Assembly (NCBI RefSeq): GCF_900148515.1
Contig: NZ_FRXN01000001.1
Span: forward strand, 434,001 to 498,000
Reading direction: 5' to 3'
Source of the DNA: Algoriphagus zhangzhouensis
Lineage (GTDB): Bacteria; Bacteroidota; Bacteroidia; Cytophagales; Cyclobacteriaceae
DNA length: 64,000 nucleotides
Below are positions 44,692-53,157 of the stretch, piece by piece. The translations under genes and the position numbers were made by a program. The notes beneath the pieces were generated by a model that saw only the letters and a list, made by a program, of their open reading frames with translations, was not told the DNA's origin and made no database searches. Position 1 is the stretch's first letter. Every line of letters begins with the position of its first letter.

Positions 44692-44711
44692 AATTATAAC
44701 ACCGTGATAAA

Positions 44712-44728
44712 ATTAAACACTGTTTAAT
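44712..44728. promoter_or_regulatory. TetR operator candidate before the efflux operon
   Basis: Palindrome ATTAAACACTGTTTAAT (8 bp on each side of one central base), 20 bases upstream of the tolC start. It is identical to the site at 45391-45407. Confidence 0.8.
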
Positions 44729-44745
44729 GGTTGGGTAAAAAAATA

Positions 44746-45363
44746 TTAGAGTTGGTCTAATATTTTAAATAGGGATTGAAGTCCCAGGTTTACTATCTGA
44801 TCTTTGTCCTCAAAATCAATCACTTCGCATCTTTTTCGAATATTTAATGAAACCATTCCATGAACCGTTGACCATATCATATAAGATAGAGGTTCTACAT
44901 CATGACCTTTAAAGTATCCATGATCAATACATTGGGAGATGGTTTGTCTTAAGGTATCAAATGCCCCTGCACCTTCTTTCCAATCGCAATGCTCCTGGTC
45001 ATAGAGATGATCTATGGGAGCTTCTTTGATGAACATAAGGTCGTACATATCAGGGTTTTCCATAGCGAACCTTATATAAATACTTCCCATGGCTTTTAGC
45101 CTTTCCATAGGGTTTTGTACAGATCCAAGGACTTGCATTTTCTCGCCGAGCGCTTGAAAACCTCCCTGGTGTAAAGCATGGAATATCTCATTTTTATCCC
45201 TGAAATAATGGTATATACTTCCAGGACTATATTCAATCAGGTCTGCAATATTTCGAATAGAAGTTTTTTCGACACCTTTCTCTAAAAACAGCTTTCTTGC
45301 CGCTTCCAAAATGGATGCTCTTAGTTCTTCTTTCTCTCTTTCTTTTCTATCAGCTATTCCCAT
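44746..45363 (-). CDS. TetR/AcrR-family regulator of the efflux operon
   Basis: 205 residues. The N-terminal TetR HTH (about 12-60) reads LEAARKLFLEKGVEKTSIRN then SPGSIYHYFRDKNEIF. The C-terminal part is the helical ligand-binding domain. It lies upstream of tolC on the same strand, and identical palindromes sit before both genes, so autoregulation and repression of the pump are likely. The inducer is unknown. Confidence 0.93.
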   Translation of the reverse strand: MGIADRKEREKEELRASILEAARKLFLEKGVEKTSIRNIADLIEYSPGSIYHYFRDKNEIFHALHQGGFQALGEKMQVLGSVQNPMERLKAMGSIYIRFAMENPDMYDLMFIKEAPIDHLYDQEHCDWKEGAGAFDTLRQTISQCIDHGYFKGHDVEPLSYMIWSTVHGMVSLNIRKRCEVIDFEDKDQIVNLGLQSLFKILDQL

Positions 45364-45390
45364 GATAATTTTTGTGAACGGTCAAATTTA

Positions 45391-45407
45391 ATTAAACACT
45401 GTTTAAT
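45391..45407. promoter_or_regulatory. TetR operator candidate before tetR
   Basis: An exact second copy of ATTAAACACTGTTTAAT, 27 bases upstream of the tetR start. A further half-like stretch (AAACAAATGATTGTTTAA) follows at 45408-45425. Confidence 0.8.
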
Positions 45408-45461
45408 AAAACAAATGATTGTTTAAAAATTTTGGATAAAAAGCTGAGAAATAGGGGTAGA

Positions 45462-45490
45462 GAAAAAAAAAGAGGGGCAAAGGCCCCTCT
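45462..45490 (-). terminator. Intrinsic terminator after the 164-residue gene
   Basis: AGAGGGGC and GCCCCTCT pair around AAAG. On the minus strand nine Ts follow. It is seven bases past the stop of the next gene. Confidence 0.88.
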
Positions 45491-45496
45491 CTCGGA

Positions 45497-45991
45497 TTAT
45501 GCAGTTAATTGAGACTCAATCAAGCCTTTCCATTTTTTGGCCAGGACTCTTTCTCCCGCCAAATCGGAAAACATGTTTCCATCATATATTTCCAATGTTT
45601 TGGAAGGCCCTTTGGAATCCTTAGGGTGAAATTGAAGAGCTACGTAATCCACAATGGTTCTTTTTTCTTTATTGACTTGAACGTGGTGGAACTTCTCCTG
45701 TACACTTACTTTATTGTAATCTTCAAGATTTATTACAGTTTGGGTAGGATAATGTCCATATCTGCAATACAGCAGCTTTTTATTCGCGCTGTCTAAACCA
45801 AGCTGATAATGGTTTCTCCAACGTTGGCTTTTTTCTGGATGTGTATGACTTTCTTCGCTGAGAGCTTCAAAATTCACATCCTGTTCGTGTTTATAGTTTT
45901 TGATTTTATAGGAATGAATAGCAAATGGGGCAACAAAGCCACTGAAATAAAATGAGGACACGATCAGTGCCGCAGAATCAATAGTTATCAT
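45497..45991 (-). CDS. Hypothetical membrane-anchored protein, possible TetR target
   Basis: 164 residues with one hydrophobic N-terminal segment (about 5-26, possibly an anchor) and a 135-residue polar domain rich in His, Tyr and Lys (QRWRNHYQLGLDSANKKLLY, VALQFHPKDSKG). I recognise no family. Nineteen bases upstream of its start is a degenerate copy (13 of 17 bases) of the efflux-operon palindrome, so TetR control is possible. It has its own terminator. Confidence 0.6.
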   Translation of the reverse strand: MITIDSAALIVSSFYFSGFVAPFAIHSYKIKNYKHEQDVNFEALSEESHTHPEKSQRWRNHYQLGLDSANKKLLYCRYGHYPTQTVINLEDYNKVSVQEKFHHVQVNKEKRTIVDYVALQFHPKDSKGPSKTLEIYDGNMFSDLAGERVLAKKWKGLIESQLTA

Positions 45992-46010
45992 GTATATACT
46001 TGTAAAATGG

Positions 46011-46027
46011 TTTAAATACTGTTTATC
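46011..46027. promoter_or_regulatory. Degenerate TetR operator candidate
   Basis: TTTAAATACTGTTTATC matches 13 of 17 bases of the palindrome at 44712 and 45391 and keeps the ACTGTTTA core. A further half site (GATTAAACAG) follows at 46032-46041. It lies upstream of the 164-residue gene. Confidence 0.5.
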
Positions 46028-46046
46028 AAAAGATTAAACAGCCCAT

Positions 46047-46394
46047 TTACCAGGTATAGAAAAATTGGATGAAAGTGATTTTGACATCAAAAAGCGCATG
46101 GCTTTTTGGAGGGATTTGATTCCAAACTGATCCTAAAACATGCTCTATTGGCTGGAAAGACCAATTTGAATTCAATTTTCCAAAAGTATTCCAATCAATT
46201 TTGAATTTGGGAATCTCAAGTTCAGCATCTAAAACAAATGCTAAGGGATTGGAAATTGCAGTTGTCAGTGATTCATGCACTGAGGTTTCAACTTGATCTA
46301 ATCCATGTCCATTAACCGGATTAAAGGAAAGTAAAGCTATCAGACCAAAGATCCAGCTCAAGGAAAGAACAGAAATTGATAGCTTTTTATACAT
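46047..46394 (-). CDS. Hypothetical exported protein
   Basis: 115 residues with an N-terminal signal or membrane segment (about 8-24, VLSLSWIFGLIALLSF) and a mature part with Trp, Phe and Pro. No family is recognised. The ATG at 46394 gives the best signal; an ATG 17 codons earlier is also possible. It lies between GH32 and the gene with the degenerate TetR site. Confidence 0.5.
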   Translation of the reverse strand: MYKKLSISVLSLSWIFGLIALLSFNPVNGHGLDQVETSVHESLTTAISNPLAFVLDAELEIPKFKIDWNTFGKLNSNWSFQPIEHVLGSVWNQIPPKSHALFDVKITFIQFFYTW

Positions 46395-46416
46395 TTTAGA
46401 AAAGAAACCTTCTTGA

Positions 46417-46440
46417 ATTTTCGTGATTATTAACGAAAAT
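46417..46440. promoter_or_regulatory. Inverted repeat near two gene ends
   Basis: ATTTTCGT and ACGAAAAT are 8-bp inverted arms separated by 8 bases, between the 115-residue gene and GH32. It could be a regulator site or a weak terminator; there is no T run. Confidence 0.35.
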
Positions 46441-46454
46441 GTCAATAGGAAAGG

Positions 46455-47963
46455 TTATTTATTTTTAATGTCATAAACTTCAGAGTTATCCAAGCCATGG
46501 ATATTTTCGATATTCTTCCAAGGACTTGAAGGAAAGGATATTACAGTCATGGTCAATTCCCCTTCATTGATAAAAACCTCGGTAGAATGAGCATCAAAGA
46601 AGACTCTTATACTTTTAGCTTCCCAATCCATGTTGGCAGAAATTTTCTTGGCAAAATCCTCATTGAAATCGATAATTCCTGATTGGGTTCTGTCTATGCT
46701 AAATTCATTTCCATCCTTTGAGAAAACCAGTTTTTCTCCCTTTTCATTAGAGACTTCAAATCCAAAATCTGTTGAATTAGATATTTCAGCTTGAAATTCA
46801 AATGACTGAGAAGGTAATGGAATTATTCCGTCATTTGCTTGGATAGGGGCTGATCTGAGGTCTTTGATCTCAGGAACTGGAATTGATTTCAGATGAAGTT
46901 TGCCATTAGCCTCAAAAAGCTCCAATTCCCTTGGGATAGTCATCGCTGAGCGCCAGGACTCTGTTGGAACTACTTGAGCATATTGCCAATTGCTCATCCA
47001 ACCAATGAAAAGTGGGTTGGTTCTACTTTCCGGTAAGTTGGACCAAGTGACTCCAGCGTAATTGTCTGTCCCCCAATCTATCCATTGCTCTTGCTCATCA
47101 TCTGGAGTAAATGTTTTTCCATCAAAATCTCCGATAAAATATTGGGTTGCTGATCCCTTTTGCGGTCCACCAGGGTTGATGCTGACAAACAAAATCCACT
47201 TTTGATCACCATTTGGAGCAGACATCGGAATGAGGTCTGGACATTCCCAAACTCCTCCATGTGCGCCAATTGTTTGTCCAAACTCACTCAGTAGATTCCA
47301 GTTTTTTAAGTCTGGAGATTCATAAAATTGAATTCTATCTTTTACCGCCAAAGTCATCAACCAGACCTTTTCTCCATTGATATTGGTAATTCTACTGACT
47401 TTTGGATCTCTAAAATCGCGAATACCTTGATTAGGTAGGACCGGGTTTCCTTCATATTTGGTCCATGTTTTTCCTTTATCTGTAGAAAATGCAATGCCTT
47501 GACTTTGGTAGTCCTCATTTCCGGCTCTCTCAGATTCCATATCATGGTAAGTGAAAATAGCGACTAAAGGAGGGTTCTCATCTGTTCCCAATTCGGAACT
47601 GTTTTCGGCATCAAATACAGCACTTCCTGAGAAAATATATCCCAGAGAGTCAGGATAAAGCCCGATATCTTCATGATACCAGCTGACCAAATCCTGTGTA
47701 GTAGCATGTCCCCAATGCATGGGACCCCAAACAGTGCTATCAGGGTAGTACTGATAAAAAAGATGATAGATTCCATCCTGATATACCAAGCCATTTGGGT
47801 CATTCATCCATCCAAAAGGAGGAGTGAAATGATATTCTGGGCGGTATTTCTCATTGGTGGATTCGGTAAAACCAAGCTCTTCTTTTTTCTCACAAGAGGT
47901 GATTGTTCCTACCAAAAGAGCTAAAGAAATTGCCAATTGAAGTGACTGAGAAAGGTTTTTCAT
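46455..47963 (-). CDS. Glycoside hydrolase family 32 lipoprotein (fructan hydrolase)
   Basis: 502 residues with lipobox ending ITSC (Cys24). GH32 motifs are FGWMNDPNGLVY (nucleophile Asp, about 50-61), FRDPKVSR (stabiliser) and WECPDLI (acid/base Glu), plus a C-terminal beta-sandwich. It would cleave levan, inulin or sucrose at beta-fructosyl bonds. A glycosyltransferase gene overlaps its start by four bases. Confidence 0.93.
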   Translation of the reverse strand: MKNLSQSLQLAISLALLVGTITSCEKKEELGFTESTNEKYRPEYHFTPPFGWMNDPNGLVYQDGIYHLFYQYYPDSTVWGPMHWGHATTQDLVSWYHEDIGLYPDSLGYIFSGSAVFDAENSSELGTDENPPLVAIFTYHDMESERAGNEDYQSQGIAFSTDKGKTWTKYEGNPVLPNQGIRDFRDPKVSRITNINGEKVWLMTLAVKDRIQFYESPDLKNWNLLSEFGQTIGAHGGVWECPDLIPMSAPNGDQKWILFVSINPGGPQKGSATQYFIGDFDGKTFTPDDEQEQWIDWGTDNYAGVTWSNLPESRTNPLFIGWMSNWQYAQVVPTESWRSAMTIPRELELFEANGKLHLKSIPVPEIKDLRSAPIQANDGIIPLPSQSFEFQAEISNSTDFGFEVSNEKGEKLVFSKDGNEFSIDRTQSGIIDFNEDFAKKISANMDWEAKSIRVFFDAHSTEVFINEGELTMTVISFPSSPWKNIENIHGLDNSEVYDIKNK

Positions 47964-49222
47964 TGGGTAATGAGTTTTGTTAATTGGATGGGGTCTGTCT
48001 CGGACTTCATCTGAAGTGCTATTTGAGAAGCTTTTACTTTATAATCTGAATTTGTATAAAAATCCTTTAGGTCAGACTCAAACTTCTCTTTTTTCATTTG
48101 ATGGATTGAAGTACCTAAAGGACCTAGTCCTCTTTCATTTATGAGTCTATTCCAAAAATATTGATCTATAATATGTGGTATAATGAATTGTACGCAACCT
48201 GACAATGCCGCATAATGAGTGGTACCAGACCCTCCGTGATGAATCATGCCGTAAAGCTGAGGCAAAATCCAGTCATAGGGTATTTGTTCTACATAGAAAA
48301 TCGACTCTGGACTATTTTCTATTTTACTTAAGCCACCCCAAGAAAGGTTAATGATTGCAGGAATTTGATTTGCGACCAATGCATCGATAATCATTTGGGA
48401 ATGCTCTTTTGGTTTGGGATTACTCATCGATCCAAAAGTGACCAAAATTGCTTTAGGATGATTGGCTAACCATTCTGTCAATTCTGGTGCTGGTTGAAAA
48501 TCTTTTTGTTGATTTCTTTGATAGAAACCCACCAAATGAGCTGAATTGGGCCAATTTTTTGGTTTAGGAAACAAGCTAGGAGAGATGGTGTATAGCGTTT
48601 CTAATTCTGTCTTTTCGAAATTTGCTAGGTCTTTAAATTCTTTTCCTGAGTCTTTAAAATCCATATAATACTTTTTCCAATATTTCTTAAGAACCATATG
48701 TCTGGCTCTATTGACTAATCCGAAACTTTTGAAATTCCACTTTTCAGATAATTTCCATTTTGCCAGTCCAATGTGAGAAAACTGAAAGGTTGGATGCGTA
48801 ATGCAAGGAATAGGAGTCAAAAGGAAATAGCGAGTGGGATCTACCAAAGCTCCCAAATAGCAATACAATGCTTTAGAATGAAATAGTACTTTATCAGGGT
48901 CAAAAGTTTGGATGGCTTGTCTTTGTTGAGCTTGGATGATTCCCTGAATCTTAAATGAATCTTTGACTAGGTTGAAATAGCCTTTTAACTGACTCAATCC
49001 GCCGCCTCCACCCATGACTTTTTTTCCGCTCTGACTTTCTAACAATTCAAGAAAACGCTTATCAAAGCCCAAGAAGCCATATCCAAGCTTTTCAACTGTC
49101 TCTTTGAATTGCTCAGGGAAAAGGCAAAGAATTTCATGACCGCTTTGAGTTAATAGTTCTGCTTGTGCTAAAAATGGCTCTATATCACCTCGGGTACCTA
49201 ATGAAATCAGAAGGATTTTCAT
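47960..49222 (-). CDS. GT1-type UDP-glycosyltransferase
   Basis: 420 residues with GT-B fold: N-terminal ISLGTRGDIEPFLAQAELL (about 6-24) and C-terminal LVTFGSMSNP, then the donor-binding MIHHGGSGTTHYAALSGCVQ and a HIIDQYFW stretch. This resembles sterol- and macrolide-type glycosyltransferases that act on lipids or secondary metabolites. Its stop overlaps the GH32 start (ATGA), so the pair is co-translated. The acceptor is unknown. Confidence 0.9.
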   Translation of the reverse strand: MKILLISLGTRGDIEPFLAQAELLTQSGHEILCLFPEQFKETVEKLGYGFLGFDKRFLELLESQSGKKVMGGGGGLSQLKGYFNLVKDSFKIQGIIQAQQRQAIQTFDPDKVLFHSKALYCYLGALVDPTRYFLLTPIPCITHPTFQFSHIGLAKWKLSEKWNFKSFGLVNRARHMVLKKYWKKYYMDFKDSGKEFKDLANFEKTELETLYTISPSLFPKPKNWPNSAHLVGFYQRNQQKDFQPAPELTEWLANHPKAILVTFGSMSNPKPKEHSQMIIDALVANQIPAIINLSWGGLSKIENSPESIFYVEQIPYDWILPQLYGMIHHGGSGTTHYAALSGCVQFIIPHIIDQYFWNRLINERGLGPLGTSIHQMKKEKFESDLKDFYTNSDYKVKASQIALQMKSETDPIQLTKLITQ

Positions 49223-49286
49223 GATAATTTTTCTTTCATTTCGGGTTATTGTAGCTTTAGGACTTAATCTAGTTTTTGTTTTTTGT

Positions 49287-49311
49287 AAATCCTTCTTGAA
49301 AAGAAGGATTT
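49287..49311. promoter_or_regulatory. Leader hairpin before rfbA
   Basis: AAATCCTTCTT and AAGAAGGATTT form a perfect 11-bp stem with loop GAA, 25 bases before the rfbA ATG and inside the divergent region. No T run follows, so it is not a terminator. Confidence 0.5.
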
Positions 49312-49336
49312 CTTGTAAGAATCTAATACGTATCCA

Positions 49337-50203
49337 ATGAAGGGAATTATTTTGGCAGGTGGGTCTGGTACAAGGCTATATCCATTGACAATTTCTGTGA
49401 GCAAGCAGCTCATGCCTGTTTATGATAAACCCATGATTTATTATCCGCTGTCAGTTTTGATGATGGCTGGAATTACCGAAATCTTGATCATAACTACCCC
49501 AGATGATTCTGAAGCCTTTCAAAAATTATTGGGAGATGGATCTCAGGTAGGTTGTAAGTTTGAATATGCGGTTCAGCCATCGCCAGATGGCTTGGCTCAG
49601 GCATTTATCATTGGTGAAAAGTTTATAGGTGACGATAAGGTAGCATTGATTCTCGGAGATAATATCTTCTATGGATCTGGACTCCACCGTACTTTGAGGG
49701 AGCATGTGGATCCTCAAGGTGGAGTAGTTTTCGCCTATCATGTCAATGATCCTGAGCGCTATGGGGTAGTGGAGTTTGACGAAAACCAGAAAGCAATAAG
49801 CATTGAAGAAAAGCCTGTTGAACCAAAGTCAAATTATGCGGTTCCTGGATTGTATTTTTATGACAATAGGGTAGTTGAGATTGCAAAAAACATCAAACCA
49901 AGCCCAAGAGGGGAGTTGGAGATCACCGATATCAATAATGAATATCTCAAAATGGGAGCTTTGCAAGTGGCGATTTTGAATAGGGGAACTGCTTGGCTTG
50001 ATACAGGGACTCATCAGTCCTTACTTCAAGCAGCGCAATTCGTAGAAGTGATTGAGGAGCGCCAAGGATTAAAAATCGGATGTATCGAAGAGATAGCCTA
50101 CAGAAGTGGCTTTATCGGAAAAGAAAAGCTGCTGGAAGCTGCGGATAAATTGGGAAAAAGTGGCTATGGAGTTTACTTAAGAAGGTTAATCGGAAAGAAT
50201 TAA
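49337..50203 (+). CDS. rfbA: Glucose-1-phosphate thymidylyltransferase
   Basis: A 288-residue RmlA enzyme that makes dTDP-glucose from glucose-1-phosphate and dTTP, the first step of dTDP-rhamnose synthesis. Motifs are [17 protein letters not shown] at the start, then [30 protein letters not shown] and the late [10 protein letters not shown]. Length is normal. No rfbB, rfbC or rfbD is nearby, which is unusual since they often cluster. Confidence 0.96.
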   Translation: MKGIILAGGSGTRLYPLTISVSKQLMPVYDKPMIYYPLSVLMMAGITEILIITTPDDSEAFQKLLGDGSQVGCKFEYAVQPSPDGLAQAFIIGEKFIGDDKVALILGDNIFYGSGLHRTLREHVDPQGGVVFAYHVNDPERYGVVEFDENQKAISIEEKPVEPKSNYAVPGLYFYDNRVVEIAKNIKPSPRGELEITDINNEYLKMGALQVAILNRGTAWLDTGTHQSLLQAAQFVEVIEERQGLKIGCIEEIAYRSGFIGKEKLLEAADKLGKSGYGVYLRRLIGKN

Positions 50204-50220
50204 TCCTGACCAATTAAAAC

Positions 50221-50259
50221 ATAAAAAAGGCTCAAATTTTAAAATTTGAGCCTTTTTTT
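50221..50259. terminator. Bidirectional intrinsic terminator
   Basis: GGCTCAAATTTTAAAATTTG continues to GAGCC as a perfect palindrome, with A-rich and T-rich flanks on either side. It serves rfbA on the plus strand and the ROK gene on the minus strand. Confidence 0.92.
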
Positions 50260-50932
50260 ATACCCAGTAGTCATCCTCCCAGAGTCGGAAGCCACCTTTA
50301 AAAGCATTTTGATTGGTGCCCAAGCGGCATCCTTCAGGTACTTGTGTGAGTAATTTGGAATTGCCTCCACCTAGTACAATATCTTCAGGTTGAAAAGCAT
50401 CAGCAAAGATCTCAATAGTCTTGAAAACGTGCTTTTCCCATCGCTTTTGACCATTATTGAATAGAAAGGGCTTTCCTATATAGCTTTCGAAAGTTGATTT
50501 TTTGTAAGGAAGATGGCCTCCCTCAATTGGAATAATGGTTTTATTAACCACAATTGAAGTTCCGAGTCCTGTTCCAAGTCCTAAGAAAAGAAGCTTTTTC
50601 CCTTCAAAGCTTCCCAATGCTTGCATAGCAGCATCATTGATGATTTTGATAGGGCAATTGAAAGCAGCTTGAAAATCGAAATTGGTCCACCCTGAACCCA
50701 TATTTACAGGCTCATTGATAATTTTATTGTGTTTAACAACACCTGGGAAGCCAATGGTGATCGCATCATATTCCCATCCGGCAGCATGTTCCTTGACAAG
50801 AGGCACCATTTGATCTGGGGAAAAATCTGAACCTGAGGGAATTTTTATCCTTTCAGGCTGCCCTGTTGCTAAAATTTTCACATTGGAACCTCCAATATCA
50901 ATTACGAGAATTTTTTTATTGAATTCTTTCAT
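50258..50932 (-). CDS. ROK-family glucokinase, polyphosphate-glucokinase-like
   Basis: A 224-residue sugar kinase. It has the phosphate-binding KILVIDIGGSNVK, AITIGFPGVVKHNKII, the catalytic INDAAMQA (Asp) and GLGTGLGTSIVV. The short length and the IGFPGVVK pattern fit the polyphosphate-glucokinase-like branch, but phosphate donor and sugar are inferred. It is flanked by a terminator and the next minus-strand gene. Confidence 0.87.
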   Translation of the reverse strand: MKEFNKKILVIDIGGSNVKILATGQPERIKIPSGSDFSPDQMVPLVKEHAAGWEYDAITIGFPGVVKHNKIINEPVNMGSGWTNFDFQAAFNCPIKIINDAAMQALGSFEGKKLLFLGLGTGLGTSIVVNKTIIPIEGGHLPYKKSTFESYIGKPFLFNNGQKRWEKHVFKTIEIFADAFQPEDIVLGGGNSKLLTQVPEGCRLGTNQNAFKGGFRLWEDDYWV

Positions 50933-51008
50933 CCGAATGAAATAGGTCTTTTACCAAAGACCGAAAATTGGTTTTAATCCATTAATTATTCGAAACTATA
51001 AAAATTAA

Positions 51009-51037
51009 GGCAAAAAGCCTTCGGCTCCTTGCCCTAA
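51009..51037 (-). terminator. Possible terminator after the F420-reductase-like gene
   Basis: GGCAAAAAGCC and GGCTCCTTGCC pair imperfectly around TTC. On the minus strand the T-rich stretch CCTTAATTTTT follows. Confidence 0.6.
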
Positions 51038-51082
51038 ATCAGATAAAAGTATAAGAATTTGACTCTGATGAAATGAAAAAAA

Positions 51083-51700
51083 TTAAATCGAAACCAATTT
51101 GAAATGGTAATTCTGGTGCTCCTGTTTATTCCAGGAAATTTCATTTCTTAAATGGTAAAATGCCTCTAATAAAGATGCATTGGATATTTTTCCTACATCT
51201 ACAGCATTGAAGCCTGACACTTCGATCAAACGTTTGACACGTAATTTCTCAGGAACATCATCCCCGCAGAAATAAGTCTCTTTGATTACTCCTAAAACAT
51301 CTGATTGAGGGTAATCCAGACCCAAATTATTGTAAGCTTTAAAAAGGTGAGCTTTTGGTGCAGCTTTTTTGATCAATTGTGTATTTCCATTGCTAAGCTT
51401 TTTATCAAACTTGGCATTGGTACAGTCAATAATCATTTTACCTTCAGTATCTGTGTTTTTTAGAGCTACCCATATTTCAGGTAGATAGCCATTTTCAGAA
51501 CAGATTAATATAAAATCTGCCTGAATGATAGCAGATTCATAAGGACAGATTCGGTGATGTAATCTGTTCATGATCTTCCACTCAGCCTCCTCAGTGTCAA
51601 AGTCAGGTCTAACGCCAAATACTACATTGAGTCCTGCGTCGATGAACCTTTTGCCGAGGGCCTTTGCTAAAGAAGTCCCTCCAAGAATTCCAATCTTCAT
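51083..51700 (-). CDS. NADP oxidoreductase, F420-dependent-reductase-like Rossmann protein
   Basis: 205 residues with an N-terminal dinucleotide fold (KIGILGGTSLAKALGKRFID, about 2-21) and the later pattern of NADPH-dependent F420 reductases and related NADP-binding proteins (FKAYNNLGLDYP, YFCGDD). Bacteroidota generally do not make F420, so the actual cofactor is probably NADP(H) with an unknown partner. It stands alone on the minus strand. Confidence 0.8.
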   Translation of the reverse strand: MKIGILGGTSLAKALGKRFIDAGLNVVFGVRPDFDTEEAEWKIMNRLHHRICPYESAIIQADFILICSENGYLPEIWVALKNTDTEGKMIIDCTNAKFDKKLSNGNTQLIKKAAPKAHLFKAYNNLGLDYPQSDVLGVIKETYFCGDDVPEKLRVKRLIEVSGFNAVDVGKISNASLLEAFYHLRNEISWNKQEHQNYHFKLVSI

Positions 51701-51988
51701 AGTTTTTCAGTTTTATGAAAGAATTCGTGGGTGAAGGGAAGCTATTATTAACTTCCAATAACTCACATAAAACATTGAAAACTAGAGTATTGATTAGTTA
51801 TTTCAAAATTTTATTTTGGAAATATTAAAGTTTTAATGTACGAACCATAAAACCTATTGCAAAGTCCAAAATTAGTATATTGAAATGCACTGAGTGAAAA
51901 ATAGAATTTTTTATGGTTAAGCTAGAAATTGACTTATGATTTTGTTTTTAGCTCTTTCGAGCAAATTATTGCACACCGAAATATGGTT

Positions 51989-53023
51989 CTACATTAAAAT
52001 TCCATCCTTGGCGTGGATTGCCGGAGGAAGGTCTTTTTCACCCATTATTTCTCTCAAATCAATCTCAATCGTTCTACATAATGACATCATGGGAATGTCG
52101 TTGGCCATGCCCTGAAAAGGATTTTCAGAATAGTCTCCTATAATTTCCATCATGACATAAATCCAGCCTATCAATGAGGTGAGAGGTACGGAAAGCCAAA
52201 ACCTCCAATTTTCGATTTTTACCAATTCTGGGATCATCCCAAAAGGCAATAGAAATATAAAAATGGCAACAAAGTATCTGCTCATATTTGCGTATTGTCT
52301 AGGTAATGGAAATTTTTTGATTCGCTCGTTTTTGCCCTGCAATTCATAGAAAGTTCTCAGAACTTTCTCCATTTCCATATGTCTAAAGTCATTCAATAGG
52401 CCTTGTTCTCTTAACTTGACTAGGTCTCGAGATTGTTCATTGACTATTTGAGTAGCTGTATTTTGGGCCTTGACTAAGGCCTCATATTCATTTGGCGGAA
52501 GGAATTGTATCAGATTGTTTCCGGCGTCATCATCATGCAATAAACCTACACCAAAGTTCTTTTGGTAATATCCCGCAGACTTACCTATATGCCCAGATTG
52601 GCTGACATGCTCCCATGAAGTAGGTACTAAAAGTTGACTTCTGTGTGCATAAAGCCATCCGATATGCCGATATATCAATCGCTTTTTGATTTCCTTAAGT
52701 TGATTTTCCGATTGAGGATTATCAGTAAACTGATTTGTGATAAAGCTATCAACCATCATTCCCCAGGTTCTGCTGTCATTGACGATTCCTCCCCAGATCT
52801 TGCGCGCTTCCCACATTCTATCATAGGCTTGGTTGTTTTTGAAGCCAACATAAAATGCCACAGCAGTACCAATTACAGAGATTGGAAGCCATGGGATAGC
52901 CATATCCAAAATTTTATAATAATAACATGCTGCCACGGCCCCTGTAAATGCCAAAAGCCATACAATATGATGGCCAGACATTCTCATCAGGGTGGAAAAT
53001 TTGATACCTTTAGTAACTATCAT
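51989..53023 (-). CDS. Bestrophin-family ion channel
   Basis: A 344-residue membrane protein with about four helices. It shares the bestrophin/UPF0187 pattern: PISVIGTAVAFYVGFKNNQA then RMWEARKIWGGIVNDSR, and the late LTSLIGWIYVMMEIIGDYSE. Bacterial members are anion or cation channels. It is separated from its neighbours by about 290 bases on one side and 130 on the other, with no clear regulatory element. Confidence 0.92.
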   Translation of the reverse strand: MIVTKGIKFSTLMRMSGHHIVWLLAFTGAVAACYYYKILDMAIPWLPISVIGTAVAFYVGFKNNQAYDRMWEARKIWGGIVNDSRTWGMMVDSFITNQFTDNPQSENQLKEIKKRLIYRHIGWLYAHRSQLLVPTSWEHVSQSGHIGKSAGYYQKNFGVGLLHDDDAGNNLIQFLPPNEYEALVKAQNTATQIVNEQSRDLVKLREQGLLNDFRHMEMEKVLRTFYELQGKNERIKKFPLPRQYANMSRYFVAIFIFLLPFGMIPELVKIENWRFWLSVPLTSLIGWIYVMMEIIGDYSENPFQGMANDIPMMSLCRTIEIDLREIMGEKDLPPAIHAKDGILM

Positions 53024-53157
53024 AAATCAATCTCCTTAAAATTTAATTGATTTATGAAAGTAAATATTGTTTCTGCAATATCAAATGTGGCCAGTTGAGT
53101 CAGTCATTTAAAACTATTTTCTATTCTTTCGATTTTATTCATCAATAAAAAATCTAA

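Noticed and set aside
50258..51700. F420 biosynthesis or use
   Set aside because: The reductase-like gene stands alone, no F420 synthesis gene is visible, and the phylum generally lacks F420; NADP(H) is the likely cofactor.
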